A stretch of 64,000 bases of DNA from Strongylocentrotus droebachiensis. Taxonomy: Eukaryota; Echinodermata; Echinoidea; Camarodonta; Strongylocentrotidae. Under the pieces are notes generated by a model. It did not search any database and was not told the origin of the DNA. It was given only the letters and a program-made list of their open reading frames with translations. A program made the translations under genes and the position numbers. Every line of letters starts with the position of its first letter. Positions within the stretch are counted from its first letter, which is position 1. Shown one piece after another: positions 27,822 through 37,310 of this stretch. The stretch lies in NCBI GenBank assembly GCA_035222895.1, contig JAVYIG010002740.1, positions 166,490 to 230,489 of the forward strand, written 5' to 3'.

Positions 27822-29452
27822 TGGGAAAACTGGCCTGTTCTAAAATTTTATTTTTTTCCTCCAAAATGCTGAACCACTCCGGCCCTTTCTATTTCGGCCC
27901 AAAAGTTGTGATAATTCAAATGTTTACAATATTTGCCCCTACACCCTTTCAAAAGGATATGGGGGTCAGGATCCATCTAATGGCATGTAAGTACATTCAT
28001 TGTGGGGAAACTAGCCTATATTAAAATTGTAATTTTTTCCTTCAAAATGCTGATCCACTCCGGCCCTTGCCATTTCGACCCAAAAGTTGTGATAATTCAA
28101 ATGTTACAATATTTCCCCCTACACCCTTTTCAAAAGGATATGGGGGTCAGGATCCATCTAATGTCATGTAAGTACATTCATTGTGGGGAAACTAGCCTAT
28201 ATTAAAATTGTAATTTTTTCCTTCAAAATGCTGAACCACTCCGGCCCTTGCCATTTCGACCCAAAAGTTGTGATAATTCAAATGTTACAATATTTGCCCC
28301 TACACCCTTTTCAAAAGGATATGGGGGTCAGGATCCATCTAATGTCATGTAAGTACATTCATTGTGGGGAAACTAGCCTATATTAAAATTTTAATTTTTT
28401 CCTTCAAAATGCTGAACCACTCCGGCCCTTGCCATTTCGACCCAAAAGTTGTGATAATTCAAATGTTACAATATTTGCCCCTACACCCTTTTCAAAAGGA
28501 TATGGGGGTCAGGATCCATCTAATGTCATGTAAGTACATTCATTGTGGGGAAACTAGCCTATATTAAAATTTTAATTTTTTCCTTCAAAATGCTGAACCA
28601 CTCCGGCCCTTTCCATTTCGGCCTGAAATTGGGGTTTATTCTATTTTTTACAATATTTGCCCCTACACCCCTTTCAAAAGGATATGGGGGTCAGGATCCA
28701 TCTAATGGCATGTAAGTACATTCATTGTGGGAAAACTGGCCTGTTCTAAAATTTTATTTTTTTCCTCCAAAATGCTGAACCACTCCGGCCCTTTCTATTT
28801 CGGCCCAAAAGTTGTGATAATTCAAATGTTTACAATATTTGCCCCTACACCCTTTCAAAAGGATATGGGGTTCAGGATCCATCTAATGGCATGTAAGTAC
28901 ATTCATTGTGGGAAAACTGGCCTGTTCTAAAATTTTAATTTTTTCCTCCAAAATGCTGAACCACTCCGGCCCTTACTATTTCGGCCCAAAAGTTGTGATA
29001 ATTCAAATGTTTACAATATTTGCCCCTACACCCCTTTCTAAAGGATATAGGGGTCTGGATCCATCTAATGGCATGTAAGTACATTCATTGTGGGGAAACT
29101 AGCCTATATTAAAATTGTAATTTTTTCCTTCAAAATGCTGAACCACTCCGGCCCTTGCCATTTCGCCCCAAAAGTTGTGATAATTCAAATGTTAAAATAT
29201 TTGCCCCTACACCCTTTTCAAAAGGATATGGGGGTCAGGATCCATCTAATGGCATGTAAGTACATTCATTGTGGGGAAACTGGCCTGTTCTAAAATTTTA
29301 GTTTTTTCCTTCAAAATGCTGAACCACTCCGGCCCTTACTATTTCGGCCCAAAAGTTGTGATAATTCAAATGTTTACAATATTTCCCCCTACACCCCTTT
29401 CTAAAGGATATAGGGGTCTGGATCCATCTAATGGCATGTAAGTACATTCATT

Positions 29453-30564
29453 GTGGGAAAACTGGCCTGTTCTAAAATTTTATTTTTTTCCTCCAAAATG
29501 CTGAACCACTCCGGCCCTTTCTATTTTGGCCCAAAAGTTGTGATAATTCAAATGTTTACAATATTTGCCCCTACACCCTTTCAAAAGGATATGGGGGTCA
29601 GGATCCATCTAATGGCATGTAAGTACATTCATTGTGGGGAATTTAGCCTATATTAAAATTTTAATTTTTTCCTTCAAAATGCTGAACCACTCCGGCCCTT
29701 GCCATTTCGGCCCAAAAGTTGTGATAATTCAAATGTTAAAATATTTGCCCCTACACCCTTTTCAAAAGGATATGGGGGTCAGGATCCATCTAATGGCATG
29801 TAAGTACATTCATTGTGGGGAAACTAGCCTATATTCAAATTTTAATTTTTTCCTTCAAAATGCTGAACCACTCCGGCCCTTTCCATTTCGGCCTGAAATT
29901 GGGGTTTATTAAATTTTTTACAATATTTGCCCCGACACCCCTTTCAAAAGAATATGGGGGTCAGGATCCATCTAATGGCATGTAAGTACATTCATTGTGG
30001 GGAAACTGGCCTGTTCTAAAATTTTAGTTTTTTCCTTCAAAATGCTGAACCACTCCGGCCCTTACTATTTCGGCCCAAAAGTTGTGATAATTCAAATGTT
30101 TACAATATTTCCCCCTACACCCCTTTCTAAAGGATATAGGGGTCTGGATCCATCTAATGGCATGTAAGTACATTCATTGTGGGAAAACTGGCCTGTTCTA
30201 AAATTTTAATTTTTTCCTCCAAAATGCTGAACCACTCCGGCCCTTACCATTTCGGCCTGAAATTGGGGTTTATTCAATTTTTTACAATATTTGCCCCTAC
30301 ACCCCTTTCAAAAGGATATGGGGGTCAGGATCCATCTAATAGCATGTAAGTACATTCATTGTGGGGAAACTAGCCTATATTCAAATTTTAATTTTTTCTT
30401 TCAAAATGCTGAAGCACTCCGGCCCTTGCCATTTCGGCCCAAAAGTTGTGATAATTCAAATGTTACAATATTTGCCCCTACACCCCTTTCAAAAGGATAT
30501 GAGGGACAGGATCTATCTAATGGCATGTAAGTACATTCATTGTGGGGAAACTAGCCTATATTAA
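29453..30564 (+). repeat. Segment repeated on the other side of the transposon (matches 36040-37151)
   Basis: Offset 6587 aligns 29453/36040, 29634/36221, 30291/36878 and 30361/36948. Shared rare changes include AATAGCATG next to the BamHI site, TTTTTTCTTTCAAAATGCTG, GAAGCACTCC, and GATATGAGGGACAGGATCTA, which removes the BamHI site. The two copies are separated by the inserted element, and neither contains it. Confidence 0.82.
29601..29781 (+). repeat. Representative monomer, class C (181 bp, GAATTTAGCC)
   Basis: Like class A, but with GGGGAATTTAGCC in place of GGGGAAACTAGCC and with GTTAAAATATTTG in place of GTTACAATATTTG. It usually follows an AAAACTGGCC/CCTCC monomer, for example at 600, 1144, 4229, 4773, 29634, 31630, 35677, 36221 and 50740, so it marks a fixed place in the higher-order unit. 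Confidence 0.85.
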
Positions 30565-32322
30565 AATTTTAATTTTTTCCTTCAAAATGCTGAACCACTC
30601 CGGCCCTTACTATTTCGGCCCAAAAGTTGTGATAATTCAAATGTTTACAATATTTGCCCCTACACCCCTTTCAAAAGGATATGGGGGTCAGGATCCATCT
30701 AATGGCATGTAAGTACATTCATTGTGGGGAAACTAGCCTATATTAAAATTTATTTTTTTCCTCCAAAATGCTGAACCACTCCGGCCCTTTCTATTTCGGC
30801 CCAAAAGTTGTGATAATTCAAATGTTTACAATATTTGCCCCTACACCCTTTCAAAAGGATATGGGGGTCAGGATCCATCTAATGGCGTGTAAGTACATTT
30901 ATTGTGGGGAATTTAGCCTATATTAAAATTTTAATTTTTTCCTTCAAAATGCTGAACCACTCCGGCCCTTGCCATTTCGGCCCAAAAGTTGTGATAATTC
31001 AAATGTTAAAATATTTGCCCCTACACCCTTTTCAAAAGGATATGGGGGTCAGGATCCATCTAATGGCATGTAAGTACATTCATTGTGGGGAAACTAGCCT
31101 ATATTAAAATTTTAATTTTTTCCTTCAAAATGCTGAACCACTCCGGCCCTTTCCATTTCGGCCTGAAATTGGGGTTTATTAAATTTTTTACAATATTTGC
31201 CCCTACACCCCTTTCAAAAGGATATGGGGGTCAGGATCCATCTAATGGCATGTAAGTACATTCATTGTGGGGAAACTGGCCTGTTCTAAAATTTTAGTTT
31301 TTTCCTTCAAAATGCTGAACCACTCCGGCCCTTACTATTTCGGCCCAAAAGTTGTGATAATTCAAATGTTTACAATATTTCCCCCTACACCCCTTTCTAA
31401 AGGATATAGGGGTCTGGATCCATCTAATGGCATGTAAGTACATTCATTGTGGGAAAACTGGCCTGTTCTAAAATTTTATTTTTTTCCTCCAAAATGCTGA
31501 ACCACTCCGGCCCTTTCTATTTTGGCCCAAAAGTTGTGATAATTCAAATGTTTACAATATTTGCCCCTACACCCTTTCAAAAGGATATGGGGGTCAGGAT
31601 CCATCTAATGGCATGTAAGTACATTCATTGTGGGGAATTTAGCCTATATTAAAATTTTAATTTTTTCCTTCAAAATGCTGAACCACTCCGGCCCTTGCCA
31701 TTTCGGCCCAAAAGTTGTGATAATTCAAATGTTAAAATATTTGCCCCTACACCCTTTTCAAAAGGATATGGGGGTCAGGATCCATCTAATGGCATGTAAG
31801 TACATTCATTGTGGGGAAACTAGCCTATATTCAAATTTTAATTTTTTCCTTCAAAATGCTGAACCACTCCGGCCCTTTCCATTTCGGCCTGAAATTGGGG
31901 TTTATTAAATTTTTTACAATATTTGCCCCGACACCCCTTTCAAAAGAATATGGGGGTCAGGATCCATCTAATGGCATGTAAGTACATTCATTGTGGGGAA
32001 ACTGGCCTGTTCTAAAATTTTAGTTTTTTCCTTCAAAATGCTGAACCACTCCGGCCCTTACTATTTCGGCCCAAAAGTTGTGATAATTCAAATGTTTACA
32101 ATATTTCCCCCTACACCCCTTTCTAAAGGATATAGGGGTCTGGATCCATCTAATGGCATGTAAGTACATTCATTGTGGGAAAACTGGCCTGTTCTAAAAT
32201 TTTATTTTTCTCCTCCAAAATGCTGAACCACTCCGGCCCTTTCTATTTCGGCCCAAAAGTTGTGATAATTCAAATGTTAAAATATTTGCCCCTACACCCT
32301 TTTCAAAAGGATATGGGGGTCA

Positions 32323-32453
32323 GGATCCATCTAATGGCATGTAAGTACATTCATTGTGGGGAAACTAGCCTATATTCAAATTTTAATTTTTTCCTTCAAA
32401 ATGCTGAACCACTCCGGCCCTTTCCATTTCGGCCTGAAATTGGGGTTTATTAA
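32323..32453 (+). repeat. Left part of the satellite monomer split by the transposon
   Basis: A class D monomer of the TTTATTAA sub-form is cut after TTAA. Its missing end is at 35230-35280. Joined, the two parts give 182 bp that by eye match the intact monomer at 31778-31959 at every base, including TATATTCAAATT, CCCCGACACC and AAAAGAATATGG. Confidence 0.93.
32450..32453. other. Target-site duplication TTAA, left
   Basis: TTAA belongs to the satellite sequence TTTATTAAATTTTTT; the same four bases stand at the right end of the insertion. Duplication of exactly TTAA is the known signature of piggyBac-superfamily insertion. Confidence 0.93.
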
Positions 32454-32464
32454 CTCTTTATGCG
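32454..32464 (+). repeat. Terminal inverted repeat, left
   Basis: CTCTTTATGCG pairs with the right end read in reverse (CTCTTTGTTTG): the first six bases agree and 8 of 11 overall. With TTAA the perfect inverted match is 10 bp. Confidence 0.72.
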
Positions 32465-32817
32465 CCACTTAAAAAACCCCCCTGTGCCACATTCTTTTAG
32501 GGTCACACATTTCGAGGGAATCTTTATTGACTCTGCTGAATCAAGAGGCTATAACTCTTCACTGGATGATCATGATGAAAAATATTGTGCAGCAAAGTTG
32601 TAGACCGGAAAACGTGCTTTTCGATGAACCGTCATTTGTTATATTTTGAATTATCATTTTTATAATAATCATAATTATATAATGTTTAATTTTTCTTATT
32701 TACGGCAGTTTTTTATCCCTCTAGAATTTCTTATTTAGCAATGATAAGACATCTTCAAATCGAATCTATTAGAAAGGTGGACTTCTTACCTTTCTTTACA
32801 TACCTTGCTCAAGTATT
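32465..32817. other. Left subterminal region of the element; no gene seen
   Basis: AT-rich unique sequence with a C-run at 32477-32482 and a more complex part at about 32530-32640 (GCAGCAAAGTTGTAG). No transposase C-terminal frame can be read on either strand. A small perfect hairpin, AGAAAGGT and ACCTTTCT with a 9-nt loop, lies at 32771-32795. In an intact element this side would hold the 3' end of the transposase gene and the end-binding sites; neither is recognisable. Confidence 0.55.
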
Positions 32818-32887
32818 CTAACAATTCAGAAGGTTAGTATTTAGGTTGTTGAAGAAAAGAAGTTCAATAGGGAGAGACTTGAAAGTA

Positions 32888-32975
32888 CCCCGCTCAGCCA
32901 CCCTTGACAATGGGCTAATCTGCCCATTGAAATCCCTATTACCCCAGGTTATTGTCAATGTCCGGTTTAGCGGGG
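32888..32975. repeat. Imperfect inverted repeat (24/25-nt arms, 39-nt loop)
   Basis: The left arm 32888-32911 begins CCCCGCT and ends TTGACAAT. The right arm 32951-32975 begins ATTGTCAA and ends AGCGGGG. Aligned in reverse complement they agree at about 19 positions with five mismatches and one gap. The segment is more GC-rich than its surroundings. It could be a structured end of another nested element or a remnant of one; no target duplication was found around it. Confidence 0.65.
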
Positions 32976-33420
32976 CATGAAAAGGGACGTCGTGGGGATG
33001 TTTTTCTTTGTTGTGCCATGATAAGTCAATAAGAAATAAGAGAATGTTATTGATTTTGCCCACTGGTATGAGCATGTAAAAATGGTATAGGCATAATATA
33101 TTATATGTGATATACATGACATAATCAGCATCTTATTGAAATGTCTCATTATGAATGTTCACCGCATCTGTTCTCTCACCTTCTTTACCCCTCAATAAAA
33201 TTGATTTCAAGTACATTTATCACAGCCATAGATATACAAAGAAAGAATGAATCAATCTTAAAATATAAACTATATTGCATTGTTTTCCATTTACTTTATT
33301 GTGAGAGAGCTTATTATCAGAAATGATTGACGAGTGGAGTATGCAATGAATAAAATATGGAGAACGGACGTGAGAGACATTATGAGAGAGAAATAGTGAT
33401 ATGAAATGAAAGGACTTTAC
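32976..33420. other. Unique AT-rich stretch; no gene seen
   Basis: No recognisable coding, RNA or repeat signal. Short open frames here (61 and 60 residues) have no visible domain. From about 33360 the sequence grades into purine-rich, minisatellite-like DNA (GAGAGA, GATATGAAATGAAAGG). Confidence 0.5.
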
Positions 33421-34516
33421 TGTGAATAAAGATTATAAGAGAAAGAGATAAAGATGACGGCAAGACAGGATACATATTGATACGAAAATAACAATAATAA
33501 TGAGATAGAGATGACGGAAAGAAAGAGAGTAAACACTGATAGCATAAGAATGAATAAAGATAATAAGAGAAAGATATAGAGATGACGGCAAGACATAGGG
33601 TACATATAGATAGGAAAATGATAATAATAATAAGATAGAGATGACGGAAAGAAAGAGAGTAAACACTGATAGCATAAGAATGAATAAAGATAATAAGAGA
33701 AAGATATAGAGATGACGGCAAGACATAGGGTACATATAGATAGGAAAATGATAATAATAAAAAGATAGAGATGACGGAAAGAAAGAGAGTAAACACTGAT
33801 AGCACAAGAATGAATAAAGATAATAAGAGAAATATATAGAGATGACGGCAAGACATAGGATACATATTGATAGGAAAATAATAATAATAATAAGATAGAG
33901 ATGACGGCAAGAAAGAGAGTAAACACTGATAGCATAAGAATGAATAAAGATAATAAGAGAAAGATATACAGATGACGGCAAGACATAGGGTACATATAGA
34001 TAGGAAAATGATAATAATAATAAGATAGAGATGACGGCAAGAAAGAGAGTAAACACTGATAGCATAAGAATGAATAAAGATAATAAGAGAAAGATATAGA
34101 GATGACGGCAAGACATAGGGTACATAATTATAGATAGGAAAATGATAATAATAATAAGATAGAGATGACGGAAAGAAAGAGAGTAAACACTGATAGCATA
34201 AGAATGAATAAAGATAATAAGAGAAAGATATAGAGATGACGGCAAGACATAGGGTACATATAGATAGGAAAATGATAATAATAAAAAGATAGAGATGACG
34301 GAAAGAAAGAGTATTACACTCATAGCATAATAATGAATAAAGATAATAAGAAAAAGATATACAGATGACGGCAAGACATAGGGTACATATAGATAGGAAA
34401 ATGATAATAATAATAAGATAGAGATGACGGAAAGAAAGAGAGTAAACACTGATAGCATAAGAATGAATAAAGATAATAAAAGAAAGATATAAAGATGACG
34501 GCAAGACAGGATACAT
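33421..34516 (+). repeat. Minisatellite block 1: about eight 130-bp units
   Basis: Successive units (ATGACGG followed by AAGAAAGAG) start at 33511, 33641, 33771, 33901, 34031, 34165, 34295 and 34424, so spacing is 130 bp apart from 134 and 129 near the end. Each unit is itself two related parts of about 71 and 59 bp, both starting GATGACGG and both containing GATA- and AATGA-rich sequence. The 134-bp unit has an extra ATTA. The block is purine-rich on the plus strand; the minus strand stays open in all three frames, which gives long but meaningless hydrophobic open frames. Confidence 0.93.
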
Positions 34517-34837
34517 CTTTCTTTCATTAGTTTTATTCATTCTTATTCTATCACTGTCTACTCTCTTTCTTGCTGTCATCTCTAGCTCTTTCATTAATTT
34601 TTATTCATTCTTATTCTATCAGTCTACTCTCTTTCTTGCTGTCATCTCTATCTCTTTCTTTCATTATTTTTATTCATTCTTATTCTATCACTGTCTACTC
34701 TCTTTCTTGCTGTCATCTCTATCTCCTTCTTTCATTTTTTTTATTCATTCTTATTCTATCAGTCTACTCTCTTTCTTGCTGTCATCTCTAGCTCTTTCAT
34801 TAATTTTTATTCATTCTTATTCTATCAGTCTACTCTC
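34517..34837 (-). repeat. Minisatellite block 2: about 4.6 units of 67-71 bp, inverted relative to block 1
   Basis: Units containing TTGCTGTCATCTCTA recur at spacings of 67, 71 and 69 bp (marker TGCTGTCATC at 34571, 34638, 34709 and 34778). Each is the reverse complement of the 71-bp part of the block 1 unit: CTCTTTCTTGCTGTCATC here against CTCTTTCTTGCCGTCATC from block 1. The switch of orientation is at about 34516/34517. The transposase remnant ends where this block begins. Confidence 0.9.
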
Positions 34838-34976
34838 AGGGAACACTTTTATCACTAGAGTCTTCGTCACTGCTCGATTCGTCGGAATCAGAGTCCATGC
34901 TCCATGCTTCCATAGTAACAAGATCTCGAGCCTCCTCTACACTAAACACACGTTGACGTTTTCCAGCAGGTGCCAT
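34836..34976 (-). pseudogene. piggyBac-like transposase, N-terminal remnant (46 codons)
   Basis: Read on the minus strand from the ATG at 34976-34974 it gives MAPAGKRQRVFSVEEARD, then a run rich in Asp, Ser and Glu (DSDSDESSSDEDSSD), and stops at a TGA at 34838-34836. A basic first ten residues, an S-[IV]-E-E-A type motif and an acidic serine-rich stretch are typical of the poorly ordered N-terminus of piggyBac transposases. The DNA-binding core and the catalytic aspartates are missing, because the frame runs straight into the inverted minisatellite. The start is the first ATG after a 249-bp leader from the element's end, as expected for this family. The match is by motif and position only; no search was possible. 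The stop codon is formed at the junction and is not the original end. Confidence 0.7.
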
Positions 34977-35214
34977 CGTAACATCAGTAAAAAAAATCCA
35001 AAGAAAACCGCTAAATACACGGTAATTTCGAATGTAACACTATGAAGAAAAACAGTTTACCGGAAAGTGTGCGATGTATACAATGTAAACAATAGTAAAC
35101 GCAACGCGTGGCTACACACTGCGAGCGGTATTATGAATGTCTAATTGACTCGTATACATCTGTGCAAAAATGCGAAGTTGGCACGCCTACGTCCGTGCAA
35201 ATCGGCGAACAAAG
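34977..35214 (-). promoter_or_regulatory. Leader and subterminal region of the transposase end
   Basis: This lies between the inverted end and the transposase ATG and would hold the promoter and transposase-binding sites in an intact element; no promoter motif can be fixed. Visible structure: GATGTATAC (35073-35081) and GTATACATC (35152-35160) form a perfect 9-bp inverted pair, GTGCAAA occurs twice (35162-35168, 35195-35201), and GTAAAC occurs twice at about 35085-35100. It is the most CpG-rich part of the element, unlike the AT-rich left end. Confidence 0.5.
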
Positions 35215-35225
35215 CAAACAAAGAG
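35215..35225 (-). repeat. Terminal inverted repeat, right
   Basis: CAAACAAAGAG, which in reverse complement is CTCTTTGTTTG; the first six bases match the left end exactly. It abuts TTAA. Confidence 0.72.
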
Positions 35226-35229
35226 TTAA
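35226..35229. other. Target-site duplication TTAA, right
   Basis: The second copy of the satellite TTAA; the following ATTTTTTACAATATTTG continues the monomer interrupted at 32453. Confidence 0.93.
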
Positions 35230-37310
35230 ATTTTTTACAATATTTGCCCCGACACCCCTTTCAAAAGAATATGGGGGTCAGGATCCATCTAATGGCATGT
35301 AAGTACATTCATTGTGGGGAAACTGGCCTGTTCTAAAATTTTAGTTTTTTCCTTCAAAATGCTGAACCACTCCGGCCCTTACTATTTCGGCCCAAAAGTT
35401 GTGATAATTCAAATGTTTACAATATTTCCCCCTACACCCCTTTCTAAAGGATATAGGGGTCTGGATCCATCTAATGGCATGTAAGTACATTCATTGTGGG
35501 AAAACTGGCCTGTTCTAAAATTTTATTTTTTTCCTCCAAAATGCTGAACCACTACGGCCCTTTCTATTTCGGCCCAAAAGTTGTGATAATTCAAATGTTT
35601 ACAATATTTGCCCCTACACCCTTTCAAAAGGATATGGGGGTCAGGATCCATCTAATGTCATGTAAGTACATTCATTGTGGGGAATTTAGCCTATATTAAA
35701 ATTTTAATTTTTTCCTTCAAAATGCTGAACCACTCCGGCCCTTGCCATTTCGGCCCAAAAGTTGTGATAATTCAAATGTTAAAATATTTGCCCCTACACC
35801 CTTTTCAAAAGGATATGGGGGTCAGGATCCATCTAATGGCATGTAAGTACATTCATTGTGGGGAAACTGGCCTGTTCTAAAATTTTAGTTTTTTCCTTCA
35901 AAATGCTGAACCACTCCGGCCCTTACTATTTCGGCCCAAAAGTTGTGATAATTCAAATGTTTAAAATATTTCCCCCTACACCCCTTTCTAAAGGATATAG
36001 GGGTCTGGATCCATCTAATGGCATGTAAGTACATTCATTGTGGGAAAACTGGCCTGTTCTAAAATTTTATTTTTTTCCTCCAAAATGCTGAACCACTCCG
36101 GCCCTTTCTATTTCGGCCCAAAAGTTGTGATAATGAAAATGTTTACAATATTTGCCCCTACACCCTTTCAAAAGGATATGGGGGTCAGGATCCATCTAAT
36201 GGCATGTAAGTACATTTATTGTGGGGAATTTAGCCTATATTAAAATTTTAATTTTTTCCTTCAAAATGCTGAACCACTCCGGCCCTTGCCATTTCGGCCC
36301 AAAAGTTGTGATAATTCAAACGTTAAAATATTTGCCCCTACACCCTTTTCAAAAGGATATGGGGGTCAGGATCCATCTAATGGCATGTAAGTACATTCAT
36401 TGTGGGGAAACTAGCCTATATTCAAATTTTAATTTTTTCCTTCAAAATGCTGAACCACTCCGGCCCTTTCCATTTCGGCCTGAAATTGGGGTTTATTAAA
36501 TTTTTTACAATATTTGCCCCGACACCCCTTTCAAAAGGATATGGGGGTCAGGATCCATCTAATGGCATGTAAGTACATTCATTGTGGGGAAACTGGCCTG
36601 TTCTAAAATTTTAGTTTTTTCCTTCAAAATGCTGAACCACTCCGGCCCTTACTATTTCGGCCCAAAAGTTGTGATAATTCAAATGTTTACAATATTTCCC
36701 CCTACACCCCTTTCTAAAGGATATAGGGGTCTGGATCCATCTAATGGCATGTAAGTACATTCATTGTGGGAAAACTGGCCTGTTCTAAAATTTTAATTTT
36801 TTCCTCCAAAATGCTGAACCACTCCGGCCCTTACCATTTCGGCCTGAAATTGGGGTTTATTCAATTTTTTACAATATTTGCCCCTACACCCCTTTCAAAA
36901 GGATATGGGGGTCAGGATCCATCTAATAGCATGTAAGTACATTCATTGTGGGGAAACTAGCCTATATTCAAATTTTAATTTTTTCTTTCAAAATGCTGAA
37001 GCACTCCGGCCCTTGCCATTTCGGCCCAAAAGTTGTGATAATTCAAATGTTACAATATTTGCCCCTACACCCCTTTCAAAAGGATATGAGGGACAGGATC
37101 TATCTAATGGCATGTAAGTACATTCATTGTGGGGAAACTAGCCTATATTAAAATTTTAATTTTTTCCTTCAAAATGCTGAACCACTCCGGCCCTTACTAT
37201 TTCGGCCCAAAAGTTGTGATAATTCAAATGTTTACAATATTTCCCCCTACACCCCTTTCTAAAGGATATAGGGGTCTGGATCCATCTAATGGCATGTAAG
37301 TACATTCATT

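Larger units (their letters stand above)
1..32453 (+). repeat. Satellite array, left part (~181-bp BamHI monomer, about 179 copies)
   Basis: Head-to-tail monomers of 180-182 bp fill this stretch without a gap. Each has the same order of landmarks: GGATCC, CATGTAAGTACATTCATT, a tract like AAAATTTTAATTTTTT, GCTGAACCACTCCGGCCC, ATTTCGGCCC, AATTCAAATGTT, CCCCTACACCC and GGATATGGGGGTC. All copies are in one orientation. Divergence is mostly at fixed diagnostic blocks, so copies belong to a few classes, not a random cloud. The period and the absence of any conserved frame point to non-coding satellite DNA, of the kind found at centromeres or other heterochromatin; which of these applies cannot be told here. 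The array runs off the left edge of the window and stops at the TTAA where a transposon is inserted. Confidence 0.98.
32454..35225 (-). mobile_element. Non-autonomous piggyBac-like transposon, 2772 bp, inserted in the satellite
   Basis: Seen: the satellite is interrupted with TTAA at both edges, the ends are inverted (CTCTTT at the left, AAAGAG at the right), and excision restores a perfect monomer. A 46-codon piece resembling a piggyBac transposase N-terminus lies on the minus strand 249 bp inside the right end. Known: piggyBac elements use TTAA, encode a DDD transposase of roughly 500-600 residues, and often leave internally deleted derivatives. Inferred: the coding region was lost, and the space now holds AT-rich sequence and two inverted minisatellite blocks. 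The element cannot move itself and would need transposase from a relative. Strand is given for the transposase remnant. The terminal repeats are short, and the CTCTTT start departs from the CC-rich start common in the family, so the exact family is open. Confidence 0.87.

Noticed and set aside
1-32453. CRISPR array
   Set aside because: The regular spacing comes from monomers repeated over their full length; there are no short repeats with unique spacers.
32818-33117. 99-residue minus-strand open frame
   Set aside because: It spans the imperfect inverted repeat at 32888-32975, shows no domain, and has no similarity that I can recognise to a transposase C-terminus.
33141-33326. 61-residue plus-strand open frame
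   Set aside because: Short, AT-rich, no domain and no neighbouring signal to support expression.
33380-34594. 404-residue minus-strand open frame resembling a membrane protein
   Set aside because: It lies wholly in minisatellite DNA, the other two minus frames are also open, and the peptide only repeats itself (HLYLIIII, FSYYLYS).
34707-35045. 112-residue plus-strand open frame
   Set aside because: Its first half is minisatellite and its second half is antisense to the transposase remnant, which explains the sequence better.
32454-35225. Assembly join of unrelated sequence instead of an insertion
   Set aside because: TTAA at both edges, inverted ends and exact restoration of a 182-bp monomer are not expected from a chance misjoin.
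34861-35225. LTR retrotransposon or LINE end at the right border
   Set aside because: No long direct repeats at the two borders, no poly-A tail, and the target duplication is exactly TTAA.
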